Assembly: GCF_000525855.1 (NCBI RefSeq)
Contig: NZ_AODE01000019.1
Location: forward strand, 248,001 to 312,000
Origin: Listeria cornellensis FSL F6-0969
Lineage (GTDB): Bacteria > Bacillota > Bacilli > Lactobacillales > Listeriaceae
Direction: 5' to 3'
Length of the DNA stretch: 64,000 nt
The position numbers and the translations under genes were made by a program. Numbering within the stretch: position 1 is the first letter of the stretch; the number at the start of each line of letters is the position of its first letter. Below, one piece after another: positions 10,982 to 20,923 of the stretch. Under the pieces are notes generated by a model. It saw only the letters and a program-made list of their open reading frames with translations. It made no database searches and was not told where the DNA came from.

Positions 10982-11326
10982 TTACGCCTTTACCTTACAT
11001 ATTAAAACCAAAAATTCCTCATCTTCCGTATCAGGATTTATTTTGATAATATCAAACAGTTCACCTTTTATCTTTACAATCCAATCACTCTGTACTTCTT
11101 TTTTTTGCTTCTGTCGAATAATCAGCGTAACTGTAGACTCCAAAACAGTTCCCACTTCACCCTTCACTTCATTTAAATATTTTTGTTTATATCCAAACCA
11201 AGCTTTGAATAAGTCCACCGGCTCTTTTATAGTTTGCCCAGTTGTAGGGGATTTTTTGGTCTTAATTTCTTGAAACATTAATCGTTTATTCAACTTGCCC
11301 GTTCGACTAATCGGCACTGAGATCAC
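10982..11326 (-). CDS. Head-tail adaptor (head closure protein)
   Basis: The 114-residue protein starts MISVPISRTGKLNKRLMFQE. It has the beta-rich character of the SPP1 gp16/phage head-tail joining family (FKAWFGYKQKY, VTLIIRQKQK, IVKIKGELFDIIKINP). It overlaps the upstream connector gene by 20 bases and precedes the gp10-like gene, which is the standard order. Confidence 0.78.
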   Translation of the reverse strand: MISVPISRTGKLNKRLMFQEIKTKKSPTTGQTIKEPVDLFKAWFGYKQKYLNEVKGEVGTVLESTVTLIIRQKQKKEVQSDWIVKIKGELFDIIKINPDTEDEEFLVLICKVKA

Positions 11327-11648
11327 TCACTTTCCGCGTATGCACCCTGTAACTAGCTTTTAAGTCCAGAATAATCATATTAACGCCGAATGGCGGTACA
11401 ATACTTGTTACATTTTCGATTGTCGCCGAACGTGTTTTGTAGAAATGATCCGTCAGCATGATTGTCGCAAGGTCAAATTGCTCGTTTTCATCATAAAAAA
11501 TATTATCATCAGGTCCTATCTGCCCAATAAGTGTTCGTTGAGAAGCCCCTACCAATCGTTTTAGAAGAAGGTCATCATCTTCCGAATCTATCCGTAAAGA
11601 ACTTTTCAGATATTCAAAATCTTCTTCGCTGTTTGGATCAAGTGCCAT
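11307..11648 (-). CDS. Head-tail connector protein (gp6-like)
   Basis: The 113-residue protein is mostly helical: EDFEYLKSSLRIDSEDDDLLLKRLVGASQRTL, then DLATIMLTDHFYKTRSA. This matches the gp6/gp15 adaptor family that sits on the portal. It follows the capsid gene and overlaps the head-closure gene. Confidence 0.78.
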   Translation of the reverse strand: MALDPNSEEDFEYLKSSLRIDSEDDDLLLKRLVGASQRTLIGQIGPDDNIFYDENEQFDLATIMLTDHFYKTRSATIENVTSIVPPFGVNMIILDLKASYRVHTRKVSDLSAD

Positions 11649-11654
11649 AATTAA

Positions 11655-11922
11655 TCACCCACTCTGCGATTCTTTAGTTGCTATTATTGCTGCAGATGAG
11701 AGTTCAGACGTCAGCAAACCACATACCGCTTTCACTTGGTAGCTATAGTCTGTTGCCGCTGTCAAACCTGTATCTTTAAAGGTGTTAGTATCACTTTCTC
11801 CAATTTCATTTCCGTCACGGTATACTTTATAATTCGTTGCCCCTTCTATCGCGTCCCAGCTCAAATTTACAAGTGTGACGTTACTTGTTCCTTTAAGTCC
11901 GGATGGCGCTTGGGGCGGCTCA
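11655..11922 (-). CDS. Frameshift extension of the capsid protein: FnIII domain
   Basis: About 88 residues reached only by a +1 shift at CCC_TGA (11920-11925): PEPPQAPSGLKG, then a clear fibronectin type III domain (LSWDAIEGATNYKVYRDG ... DYSYQVKAV). There is no start codon or ribosome site of its own in the right place. In PSA a longer capsid form arises the same way. Such Ig/FnIII appendages are exposed on capsids and are thought to bind surfaces. Confidence 0.82.
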
Positions 11923-11925
11923 GGG
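11920..11925 (-). promoter_or_regulatory. Programmed +1 frameshift site CCC_TGA in the capsid gene
   Basis: The capsid frame ends ATVKP-stop with CCC followed by TGA. Skipping one base gives KPEPPQAP and the FnIII domain. The six bases are identical to those at the end of the major tail gene. Confidence 0.85.
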
Positions 11926-13066
11926 CTTAACAGTTGCGATACGGAATGCCGAAGACAACTTGATTTGGTGATCTAACCACGCCGTTACAACAAACTGATT
12001 AATCCCTGTCTTGATATCTTTGTCTTGCTCAAATTGAGCGGCAATATCATAGTTAAAATGAGAATATGCAAAATTTCCGATAACAGGGTCTACCGCGGAA
12101 TCAGTAAATTCAACCGGTTTCCCTAGAATTTGTTCTGGTTGCGCTGAATAGAGCGTGGCACTTCCATTTGCAAGTTTCTCAATAATATCCAGATAATCTG
12201 TATACGTCATGAAAATGGTTGCATTTTCACGATAGTCTTCATGCAAATTGGCAACTGCAGCTTTAATCGCCTTGTACAAGTCAATGCCTTCAACTTCTTT
12301 AATTTTCACTTTTGTTTTATCGTAAAAACTCATGTGCTCCTCACCAGGTTTAGGATTTTTAGTGAATGCAACCTTTCGTTCCTTAGCTGCCACTCCACTT
12401 TGAAGATTGCTTTCTACGGTAGACACTAGATTCGTATCGGTTCCTAGTAGAATTGTTTCCGAAATACCAGTAAATACTTTAAATTTATGGCGGCCAAATG
12501 ATACTGTATCTCCCTTCGCCTTCAACTCTTTGGCAGTTTCGTCATCTCCAATAAACTCATCATCATCCAGCGAAAAAGAAACTTTTGGAATCTCTAGATT
12601 TGGAATACCAGTAATCGTCGATACATTTCGTAAAGGGTTTTTTTACAAGCGGCTCAACTAAAATATCATTAGCAACCGTTTTCGGTAAAAATGCATTCCC
12701 CTTTGATGTATCGTCATCACCTAAAGCTTGAAAAATTTCAACCGGTACTGATTCTTTAGCAATCGTTTTCCGAATTAATGCCGCTTTCGCTTCAATAATT
12801 TTTTGATTAGGATCATCAGAAAAGCTAGCTCTCATTTCTTTATTTTGCATGGCAGCTTTTTGTTCGGCTTCTAAAGAATCATGTTGTTCTTTAATAATGT
12901 CAAACCTAGCTTTAAGGTCTTTTTTCAATTCTTTGATATCTGTTAATTCACTAATATTAACTTTAGGATCTACCGCTTTCTGCGCAAGTTCACCTTCTGT
13001 TTTCTGTAACTGATCGCCAATTGTTAGCATATCTTGTTTTAATTCAAATAGTGTTTTCATATTCAT
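11920..13066 (-). CDS. cps: Major capsid protein (HK97 fold), short form
   Basis: About 381 residues. The N-terminal ~110 residues form a charged coiled coil (scaffold-like delta domain, LFELKQDMLTIGDQLQKTEGEL), followed by the HK97 body (GNAFLPKTVANDILVEPLV ... LRNVSTITGIPNLEIPKVSF). An extra base in the T7 run 12638-12644 splits the frame. Removing it joins PLVKNPLRNVST. It overlaps the protease gene by 4 bases and ends at the CCC_TGA site. The PSA name cps is used by analogy. Confidence 0.9.
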
Positions 13067-13794
13067 ATTCCTCCTAGTATTTCATTAATATATTGCTTAC
13101 TTTGCTTAGCTTGTTCTGCCATTTGTACACGTTCTTCTGTAATAACTTGTTGATTGTTTTGAATTACCTGTCTGAACTGTTCAGGTACATTTTGATATTT
13201 TTCAAAGAGATCCGTACTCAATGCCGCAGCAATCTGATTTTCACCCAAGATAATGTCACATAGCCCATATTCTTGCGCCTGAATAGCGGAGATCCATGAC
13301 TCATTGTCCATAACTTCCACTATTTGCTCTTCATTCAACTTGCCATTAGATTTATTCAGATAGGTAATAATTGACGCTTGTGCAATTGCATCTAAATCAT
13401 CAGCAGTTTTCCTAAAATCCTTTGCATTTCCACGACACCCCATCCATGGATGATGGATCATTTGCATTGAGTTTGAATACATATAAACCACATCGCAACT
13501 TGCAGTGATGACACTTGCAATAGAGGCGGCCAAAGCATCAACATAAGCATTAACTGTCGCTTTGTGTGCTTTTAGCATGTTTCCGATTGCTATACCTTCA
13601 AATACACTACCTCCTGGACTATTTACATGCAGATTAATGATTTCTACATCACCAAGAGCTTTTAAATCATTGTGAAAGCTAGCTGCAGTCGTATCTCCGT
13701 CATCCCATTTATATGCTACAATCTCGCCATAAATGTATATATCAGCCTCATTCTTATTTGCTGATTGTTTCATCTCCCAAAATTTCTTTTTCAT
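13063..13794 (-). CDS. ClpP-like prohead protease
   Basis: About 243 residues. It has the ClpP-fold serine protease pattern: INLHVNSPGGSVFEGIAIGN, the catalytic Ser in DALAASIASVI, and His in MIHHPWMG. A later Glu/Asp-rich helix region fits the S14 phage family. It processes the capsid N-terminal domain during head maturation. I chose the MKKKFWEM start because GGGGTGAG lies just upstream; the open frame extends 20 codons further without a good ribosome site. Confidence 0.9.
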   Translation of the reverse strand: MKKKFWEMKQSANKNEADIYIYGEIVAYKWDDGDTTAASFHNDLKALGDVEIINLHVNSPGGSVFEGIAIGNMLKAHKATVNAYVDALAASIASVITASCDVVYMYSNSMQMIHHPWMGCRGNAKDFRKTADDLDAIAQASIITYLNKSNGKLNEEQIVEVMDNESWISAIQAQEYGLCDIILGENQIAAALSTDLFEKYQNVPEQFRQVIQNNQQVITEERVQMAEQAKQSKQYINEILGGI

Positions 13795-13831
13795 ATTCTC
13801 ACCCCTTTCAAAGGCACAAAAATAAGACACA

Positions 13832-15062
13832 TCATTCCGATACGTCTCTTTCATTTCGTTTTGTTATTTTTCTTAACGCTGGGTCCATGTCCAATGGATA
13901 CATATCACCCGACACCCACAGCATGTCGGCCGGACCACCCCGTGGCGCATAGTCTTCTTTTATCCTAACTTCATCTCTAGTTAACCATCCATCACGAAGT
14001 CCGCCGTGATATAGCGCCACTCTTGCAGTAGTGTCACCACGTAATAAGCCGTTTAAGTTAAATTTGAAGTATAAACCAGAAATCCGCTGTTCCTTAGTAA
14101 GAATTTTTTTTATTGCACTCTCGCTCATACTGCTTAACAGTTGACGCAAGATTGGTATCTACAAACATCTGCATTACCTGTTCATTTGAAGAGAAACTAT
14201 TACCACCCGAATTGAGCATAATGTTCGGGACGTTATAAACATTTGCAATCCTGTCACGTGTAATGTCTTCAGATATTTTCATATCACCAGCGATAAAGTT
14301 TCGCTTCAACTGCTCAATTGTTACACCGCTTTCCTGAAATAGTACACCACCGTTTTCCTGATAAAACCGCCTAAAATCAGCAACAATAGCTTCTCTCTTA
14401 TCATCATCTACATTGGTATCATAAGTTAAGATAAACGAATCTCTAGCCGTTTGCATTTCTTTTAATGAAAACTCCCTAACAGACTTATCGAATTCATTAG
14501 AATTTTTTAATACACCAATGGGACTAATCCCTTTCCAATTACCATTGCCAGCAATATGTTTGACATGAATTATATCTGAGTTATGGAAATAAAAAGATTT
14601 CCCTCCATTATTAACCCGATACCACAAGTCTCCAGAATCTGTGTTTAATATAGGCTCTACATAATTTGGATTAAACGGAACTAATTTTTCGAACTGCATC
14701 CTAATATCTCTAAATATTAGGGCGTACCCATTTCCATTGGTGTTCCTACTGACTTCCAACACTTTAAAAATATCATCAAGTGACTGATTTTGATTTGGAA
14801 AATAAACTAAACGATCAGTAAATTCGTCGTTAACTTGATCATAGTTCTTATACATCTTAAACGGTAGGCTAGATAAGACATTAGCAAGTCTCGAAACAAT
14901 AGAAAATATATTTTCATTCGTTTCGAGCGTTCCATTCTCTAACCCAAAGAACACTCTTCCCATCCATTTGCTAAAATCACTTTTTGTTGCTGATTCCTTT
15001 ATTATTGATTGTTTAATAGACCTTGGTACCAATTTATAAATTGCTTTTTGAAATACATTCAT
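13832..15062 (-). CDS. Portal protein (HK97 family)
   Basis: About 410 residues forming the DNA entry ring. Conserved segments include NENIFSIVSRLANVLSSLPFKMYK, NGYALIFRDI, IIHVKHIAGNGNWKGISPI and NVYNVPNIMLNSGG. The T8 run 14104-14111 contains an extra base; removing it joins ERECNKK to ILTKEQRISGLYFKFN, the usual membrane-proximal C-terminal part. It lies between TerL and the protease. Confidence 0.9.
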
Positions 15063-15081
15063 ATATAGATTTCACCGCCTT

Positions 15082-16893
15082 TCAATCTTTTCTCATCAAC
15101 TCACTCATACTAATAACACCAACATTTCTGTTTCCAGCAGGTTTTACTAACATATCAATTACTAAGGCGTGCGCATTTAATGCAGCGGCAAATCCATCAA
15201 TTTTTCTATTTTTCGATTGTTTAGTGGGCATCCAGTTTTTATTTCTATCTTCAACCAATCGAACATTGTTTAAATACCATCTAAACAAGGATGAATTATT
15301 ATAAATCACTTTGCCATCGAGCATCATTTCTTTAAAATTCTGTAAGGGGCCACCCAAAGTCACAAAACCTTGAATCACTTTCTCTGTTTTAAACCCATAT
15401 TTCTCTAATGACTTATTTAAATAAAGGGCCTTTGCCCTGTCGTAAGCGATATACTCAATTTGATAAAATTCTGATTGTTCTACTAACCAATCGTAGACAT
15501 GTTCATAATTTACATAGTCACCTGGAACAACAGACAGCCAACCTTCCTTTATCCATTTGTCTAATCGTGGTTTGTTATCATCACGGTTATATCTTACTTG
15601 CGGAATCCAAGAATGAGTCAAAATAAAAAACCGTCCCATCATCTAATGGAAATTCCAAACAAGCACTCGTAAAATCTTCTGTTTCCGACAAATCATAGCC
15701 TGCTACCGCTTTTCGACCTTTTAATGTTTCGATATCAATAATCTTTTTTATTTTTTATTGATAGTCTCTACTGTTACGAATGGCAACTCATCCACATCAC
15801 TGAAAAAGTTAAACTGTTTTGCCAGCCAATCAGCACGCTCTTCTTCATTTTTGCGTTGCTTGATCCAATCTGTTACTAAATCAACAAATCCCATCAATCC
15901 AATGTTTGGGTTCGCTTTAATCCAAAGCTCTGGACGATCTGCCTCTTTTGGATTATCTAACTTAGCAAGGAAGTAAAATGTTCTTTCATCCAAATTATCT
16001 TTAAGGTTTTCCAAGCATTCTTTACCTTGCTCAAAATACGCCATTAACGGGCCATCTAAAACATAGCCGGCAGTGGTGATATAGATTAGTAAGGGCTGCT
16101 TTCTAGCCCCACGTGATTTTTGAATAACATTTAGCAACTTATAATTTCTAAATTCATGGATTTCATCAAAAATGCCTAGATGCGTGTTTAATCCATCCAG
16201 TCGTTTGCTGTCAGAAGCGCGTGCTTGTATTTCACTGAAAGTTGCATCATATTTAATTTTATTTCTCTGTGCTTTAAATTTTTTCGACAAGTAAGGAGAT
16301 TTTTCAACCATCGCTTTCGCTTCATCGAATAGTTCATGTGCCTGTTGCTCTGCGTTGGCTAATACATACACGCGGGCTCCATTTTCTCCATCAAAGCCCA
16401 ACATATAGTTTGATACGCCTGAAATAAGTGTTGTTTTCCCATTCTTCCGGCCCACCATATTTAGAGCTTCACGGAACCTACGTATTCCAGTATCTCGATG
16501 AACCCATCCAAAAAGTGAGCCAATGATAAAATGCTGCCAGGGTTGTAAAACTAATTGATCAAAATCCCCTTTTGAAGGCTTACACTTTTTTTCAATAAAG
16601 CGAATTGGACGGTGACCTCTTTCCTCATCAAATATCCAGGGAAAGTCATCTGTTCCTTGCCTTGATAAATCGTATATATGACGCTTAGCCGCTAAAATAT
16701 TTTCTTTACTGGCCGGAATACTTCCATCAATCAGCCTTTCTGCGTACCAGGTTGTTAAAAGTTCCGGATAAGGGTTCTCTAAAATTCCACCCCAGCTTTT
16801 TTGTTCCTCTACATAGTTAGCCCACCATCTTTCTAACTCTGTATAGCTCATTTCTATTAGTGGCTTAGAATTCTTCGTCTTCATTTTCGTCAT
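15082..16893 (-). CDS. terL: Terminase large subunit
   Basis: DNA-packaging motor of about 600 residues. The ATPase part has Walker A GRKNGKTT and Walker B LGIFDEIHE. The nuclease part contains VAGYDLSETEDFTSA (metal Asp) and a later NHALVIDMLV-like region. Three overcalled runs (A6 at 15625-15630, T6 at 15744-15749 and 15751-15756) split it. Removing one base at each restores a continuous reading through KAVAGYDLSETEDF and DDGTVFILTHSWIPQ. It overlaps terS at its start. It belongs with cos-type HK97-like systems that use an HNH protein. Confidence 0.9.
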
Positions 16894-17321
16894 CGCTACT
16901 TAGATTTATTGCTAACTTTGCTCTCGCTGCTGGAGACAACCCCAAATCTGCTCCAAACGATCGCATTTGAATGGCGGCATCCTTCATCCGTAATATAAAT
17001 GGATTTGGTTTATTATCTACCCAAAGCCCTTTCTTTTTGACTTGTCGTTTATATGAAAGATATTGAGAATACGAATCACAGTAAAGCGCAAGATGGGCAA
17101 TATCAGCATCATTTATCAAGTCTATTTCTAATAATAATGCTGTTATTCTGTTAAATTCTTTTTTTTGCCGTTTTGTCTAACCATGACGGTGGGTGTATAT
17201 TCTCAGCACTCATTTTTAATCTGTTTTCATTTTTGATTCTTTTATCAATTTCTTCTTTTGTTCTGTGATTTTTATTTCCATCGATTAATTGAAGTCCTAT
17301 CGATTTTGCTGGTGTTGGCAT
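16865..17321 (-). CDS. terS: Terminase small subunit (P27 family)
   Basis: About 151 residues. It begins MPTPAKSIGLQLIDGNKNHRT after the ribosome site GGTGAGGA. The T8 run at 17159-17166 holds one extra base; with it removed the protein reads WLDKTAKKEFNRITALLLEIDLINDADIAHL. The C-terminus is acidic (DDENEDEEF). The small subunit recognises the packaging site and hands DNA to TerL. Confidence 0.85.
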
Positions 17322-17527
17322 ATTTCCTCACCGCCTTTCTGTATTCAAAATCGCAATATACCAGCAATAAAAACAACCCTTCTGCCCTTTGAAAATAATT
17401 GATCAGCGAATTTATTGTGAAGGGAGGGGGCAACCGTTCAGGATCTGACCAAATTTTTCAGAATTCATGGCAGGGGGGTGTATTTAGACCTATCATATAT
17501 AATTAATAGTCTTAAATGCCTATAAAG
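17322..17527 (-). other. Non-coding gap between HNH and terS, possible cos region
   Basis: About 206 bases without a gene, including G-rich tracts (GGGAGGGGGC on plus at about 17421, CAGGGGGGTG at 17472). In cos phages with an HNH protein next to terminase, the packaging site often lies here. No cohesive-end sequence can be proved from the sequence. Confidence 0.35.
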
Positions 17528-17842
17528 TTATATATTGAAGTCATTGTTCCTATAAAATTTAATAACATTGGGATTTCTCTTTGCCTTCCTCTTGCCACCA
17601 GCTTTTTCTGGATGCTCCATGTTATGGCAGGCTAGACACACAGTCTCTAGGTTATCTAAATCAAAAGCTTTGCTAATATCTTCTCTCAGCTCAATAATGT
17701 GATGAACCGTGTTCCCTTGTTGCATGATTCCACGTCTCTTGCATTCTTGACATAAATAATAATCGCGAGCTAAGACAGTTTTACGTGTCTTAGCCCATCG
17801 CGATGTCTTATAGATGGCATCTATCTCATCTCGTGTTCGCAT
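17528..17842 (-). CDS. HNH endonuclease of the terminase module
   Basis: About 104 residues with the full HNH/zinc pattern: LCQECKRRG, TVHHIIELRED, and LETVCLACHNMEHPEK. The residues H-H, N and H form the beta-beta-alpha metal finger and the four Cys bind zinc. In HK97-type phages this protein works with terminase in cos cleavage. I chose the ATG at 17842 because GGAG lies 8 bases upstream; a GTG three codons earlier overlaps the ribosome site. Confidence 0.88.
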   Translation of the reverse strand: MRTRDEIDAIYKTSRWAKTRKTVLARDYYLCQECKRRGIMQQGNTVHHIIELREDISKAFDLDNLETVCLACHNMEHPEKAGGKRKAKRNPNVIKFYRNNDFNI

Positions 17843-17990
17843 GTCACTCACTCCATATCAAAATACAATTTCCTTAGCCTCATGTGATGGGAACAAACTA
17901 AGGTATAGACTAATGCCAAGGTGTGTCTAGCACCTTCTTTTTGTTTTGCATTGCTTCCTTCATAAATAGTAGGCAAACGTAAGACAAGAA

Positions 17991-18542
17991 TTAGCCCCGA
18001 ACATAATCATAAAACCAAAGGTTATTACTGAATGCTTCTTTTAGTTTTTCCTCGGCTCTGCGTATATATTCCTGTACAGTACCTTTCTCAATATGTAATG
18101 CCTCTGCAGCCTCATGGAAACTGTATTCATTTGCACGTACCAACATAAAACACTCTTTCTCTCGATCAGATAAAATAGAATGAAAGAACTCTAATATCTC
18201 TGCCTCATACTCATTTAGTGGATACTCGTCCACCTCTTTCTGTGTCATAGATGCTCCTATCATATTAGCCAGTATCATCGGGTCCATGTGTACAGTGTTG
18301 TTATATACTCCCTGCCTCTCAATCCCTCTTATGCTATTCGGCTCGCGTCCAGTTCTCATCCAATCGATTGCGAATGTCATGTCACTAATCATTTCACGGA
18401 TCAATGTCGCTTTATCTTTTTTCTTTGAATTGACTATTCTTTTACCAGGAACACCCTGTGATTCTTCTTTTGGCATACTGTCCAATATTCTTAGCAAATC
18501 GAGCCGGCCACTTTGATACTCCTTCTTCAATTTGTGAATCAT
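17991..18542 (-). CDS. Sigma-70 region 4-like regulator, probable late-gene activator
   Basis: About 183 residues. The C-terminal third is a sigma region 4-type helix-turn-helix (ILSDREKECFMLVRANEYSFHEAAEALHIEKGTVQEYIRRAEEKL). The N-terminal part is unassigned. It is placed just upstream of the late module, as are ArpU/XtrA-type late activators. The chosen start MIHKLKKEY has TTTAGGAGGG upstream; the longer frame lacks a site. A terminator precedes the gene. Confidence 0.72.
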   Translation of the reverse strand: MIHKLKKEYQSGRLDLLRILDSMPKEESQGVPGKRIVNSKKKDKATLIREMISDMTFAIDWMRTGREPNSIRGIERQGVYNNTVHMDPMILANMIGASMTQKEVDEYPLNEYEAEILEFFHSILSDREKECFMLVRANEYSFHEAAEALHIEKGTVQEYIRRAEEKLKEAFSNNLWFYDYVRG

Positions 18543-18557
18543 GACATTCCCTCCTAA

Positions 18558-18605
18558 ATAAAAAGGACGCAACAAGTAGCCGTTAAGCTAACTCATTGCG
18601 TCCTT
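18558..18605 (-). terminator. Terminator upstream of the late regulator
   Basis: The minus-strand stem GGACGCAA/TTGCGTCC with a ~23-base loop is followed by TTTTTATTT. It lies between the DUF3310 gene and the sigma-like gene and could limit early transcription into the late regulator. Confidence 0.75.
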
Positions 18606-18628
18606 CGATTTTTACGATCAGACATTCA

Positions 18629-19195
18629 TTATTTGATTTTGTGTTTAGTAACCGTCTCTGCGCTTACCGGTTTACCCGCTGCCCAGTTTATTACTGTTTG
18701 CCCATACCCTGTAGCTGGCACATCGTATGAAACCAATACCTTGCCATCTACCTGTGCATATACGCCATCTTTTTCATTAGCACTATTTTTAAACTTCTCC
18801 AATATACCCACCTCTTCATCTGATTCATAAACACGACTTAACCTTACATCGATATCTAAAACTCCAATGCCATCCAGACTTTCTTTAGCACGCTTCCACT
18901 GTTGACTAAGTTCATCACGACCTGCTGTTGTGATTACTACATTACTTTTAAGACTATGATATTCATCCAAAATAAATTTTGACTTTTGTTTTTCAATCCA
19001 CTTAATCACATCATTTAAATAGAATTGTGCTTTCATTAAATCCTCTAATCCGTTTTTATCTTGATATCTACTTACATACTTAATCACATTAGCAATTGCA
19101 ACTGGTTCGTAATCAACCTTAGCTTTGATGAAATCTAGTGTTTCAATGCCTCCTCGCTGGTAGTGTGGAGGTTGGTTTACATTATCATTTTGCAT
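18629..19195 (-). CDS. DUF3310-family phage protein
   Basis: About 188 residues. The N-terminal ~60 residues match the DUF3310 pattern: PPHYQRGGIETLDFI ... AIANVIKYVSRYQDKNGLEDLMKAQFYL. This unit is common in phage early regions and its function is not known. The remainder is unassigned. I chose the ATG at 19195 because GGAGGGAG lies about 8 bases upstream. Confidence 0.72.
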   Translation of the reverse strand: MQNDNVNQPPHYQRGGIETLDFIKAKVDYEPVAIANVIKYVSRYQDKNGLEDLMKAQFYLNDVIKWIEKQKSKFILDEYHSLKSNVVITTAGRDELSQQWKRAKESLDGIGVLDIDVRLSRVYESDEEVGILEKFKNSANEKDGVYAQVDGKVLVSYDVPATGYGQTVINWAAGKPVSAETVTKHKIK

Positions 19196-19214
19196 CTTAG
19201 GTACTCCCTCCATC

Positions 19215-20042
19215 TTATTTAGTATCTGTTACAACTGTGTTGGCACCTTGGGTTGTTATCCAACCATGTTTGATTCGTGCTTCCATTTCCATTTTCTTCA
19301 GCAACTCTGATGTAATTGACTTAGAAACTGTTTCATTTGCTTTTGCCTCTGCAGTTGCTTCGATTTGGCGTTTAGTTGCTTCACCTTGTGCTTGTACTTC
19401 TTTACGCTGGGCATCGATCTTATCATTTTCAAGTTCTAGCTTCTTCTTAGAATTTTCTTGTGATACCTTTACCCGGTCATCAATAGCAGCCTGTGTCTTA
19501 GCATCCGCCTTTGGTGCACCCAATGTTGTATCAGATACAATAAATCCAAGCTTATCAACATTTTTAGCAAAGTCTTTTTGAATGTTCATAGATGCTTCTG
19601 TTGCATCCTCTCCGTATATATCGAGCAGATTATACTTACTGACAACCCGGCGAGTCGTTTCTAATAGACGACGTTCCATGTACCCTTTTTCTAGTTCTTC
19701 AACTGGCACACTACCGAATGTCTTATAAATATCTGTTGCTTTTGCTGCATCAATCTTATAGCTATAAGATAAATCCAAGTTAATATTTTTACCGTCTTTG
19801 GTTGACACCGTGAGATTCTTTGCATCAACTGTGCGTAATTTTGTTGGATATTCATTTACTTTATCAAGTATCCCTACCATGTGCCAACCTTGTCCAAGCG
19901 CCTCTTCTTTGATCCCACCATTTGGGCTATATACAATACCAACGTTTCCATTATCCACCTTAGTCAAACTCATCATCAAACCAACAACGCCTACTAATAG
20001 CAATACTCCTATTGCAATTCCACCAACTAATCCTTTTTTCAT
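19215..20042 (-). CDS. Prohibitin/SPFH (band 7) membrane protein
   Basis: The 275-residue protein has one N-terminal membrane helix (residues ~5-25) followed by an SPFH domain (VDNGNVGIVYSPNGG ... LDLSYSYKID) and a long charged coiled coil (RVKVSQENSKKKLELENDKIDAQRKEVQAQGEATKRQ). This is full prohibitin layout. SPFH proteins form large membrane rings that organise or protect membrane proteins. Its start overlaps the stop of a small membrane gene, so the two are likely made together. Its role in the phage is unknown. Confidence 0.85.
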   Translation of the reverse strand: MKKGLVGGIAIGVLLLVGVVGLMMSLTKVDNGNVGIVYSPNGGIKEEALGQGWHMVGILDKVNEYPTKLRTVDAKNLTVSTKDGKNINLDLSYSYKIDAAKATDIYKTFGSVPVEELEKGYMERRLLETTRRVVSKYNLLDIYGEDATEASMNIQKDFAKNVDKLGFIVSDTTLGAPKADAKTQAAIDDRVKVSQENSKKKLELENDKIDAQRKEVQAQGEATKRQIEATAEAKANETVSKSITSELLKKMEMEARIKHGWITTQGANTVVTDTK

Positions 20043-20197
20043 TCAAACCAGTCCTCCTCATTATTTTCGATATCATCTTTTACATTATCTTTTTTCTTGA
20101 CTAGGAAGCTCCCCACCTTGCCAAATACAGAACTAAGGCTCATCCATATACCTATTAATATCACAATAACTACACATCCAATAAAAATGGTTTTCAT
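20039..20197 (-). CDS. Small single-pass membrane protein, coupled to the SPFH gene
   Basis: 52 residues: an N-terminal hydrophobic helix (IFIGCVVIVILIGIWMSLSSV) and a charged acidic tail ending EEDWFE. GGAGGTG lies about 12 bases before the ATG. Its stop overlaps the SPFH start as ATGA, which marks translational coupling. No family recognised. It may be a partner or substrate of the SPFH ring. Confidence 0.7.
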   Translation of the reverse strand: MKTIFIGCVVIVILIGIWMSLSSVFGKVGSFLVKKKDNVKDDIENNEEDWFE

Positions 20198-20310
20198 ACA
20201 AGTAATTTCACCTCCTCAAAATAAACGAATATTACTTTTGTTCAGAATTTTTTAATTCATCCCATCGTGAACACTCCTTATAGGCATCAATTACTTTATA
20301 ATCCCTAACA

Positions 20311-20547
20311 TTAATGTTTTACATTAATATCTTTTCCATTGATGCGAACATCTGTAAACCACATGGAATTTCTCAACCTTATTGTTGTTTCTAAATACAT
20401 TTCTTCCACCGATAACTCACGGCGAGCTGTCGCCTCAATTTTGTTACCATCGTGTTTTTCGATTATTACCTTATCGTGGTTTTCTAATGATACTAGCCAA
20501 CCTAATACTTCTTCTTGTGAATGAATAGCTTTATTTATAATCTCCAT
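20311..20547 (-). CDS. Hypothetical phage protein
   Basis: 78 residues, soluble, beginning MEIINKAIHSQEEVLGWLVSL. The start overlaps the end of the upstream gene (AATGGAGATTATAAATAA), suggesting coupling. No motif recognised. The ~110 bases after it hold no convincing start codon. Confidence 0.6.
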   Translation of the reverse strand: MEIINKAIHSQEEVLGWLVSLENHDKVIIEKHDGNKIEATARRELSVEEMYLETTIRLRNSMWFTDVRINGKDINVKH

Positions 20548-20875
20548 TGCTCTCCGCCTTTACTGTTACACTCTGAATCCAAGCAGAAAAATCTTTAAAC
20601 GTGCTAAGTTTATTTAACGAATAAAACTCTTTAATCTTATCGTAGTTACCACCAATAAAACGCGTGTCAAAGCAATAACCATTTTCAGATAAGTCGATTG
20701 TTCCCCGCGTCGGTTTTTCACTATATGTGCCGTCTTCGTTTAAAAATCCTTTAGCGTCACGCACATACATATTTTTACCCGTCCAACCACTTGATGGGTC
20801 GTGGCACTTCGATTCTACAATTACGATGCCTTTTTCTTTGATAAAATTCGCAAATTCTCTATAATCTATTTCCAT
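20531..20875 (-). CDS. Hypothetical phage protein
   Basis: 114 residues starting MEIDYREFANFIKEKGIVI, with a GGGAGGCG ribosome site. It contains GRG-poor, mixed alpha/beta sequence and no signal or membrane segment. Function not recognised. It belongs to the run of small overlapping early genes. Confidence 0.62.
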   Translation of the reverse strand: MEIDYREFANFIKEKGIVIVESKCHDPSSGWTGKNMYVRDAKGFLNEDGTYSEKPTRGTIDLSENGYCFDTRFIGGNYDKIKEFYSLNKLSTFKDFSAWIQSVTVKAESNGDYK

Positions 20876-20923
20876 TACTTTTTCGCCTCCCATCCGCAAC
20901 TGTGTCATCGTCTTGCGCCTCCT

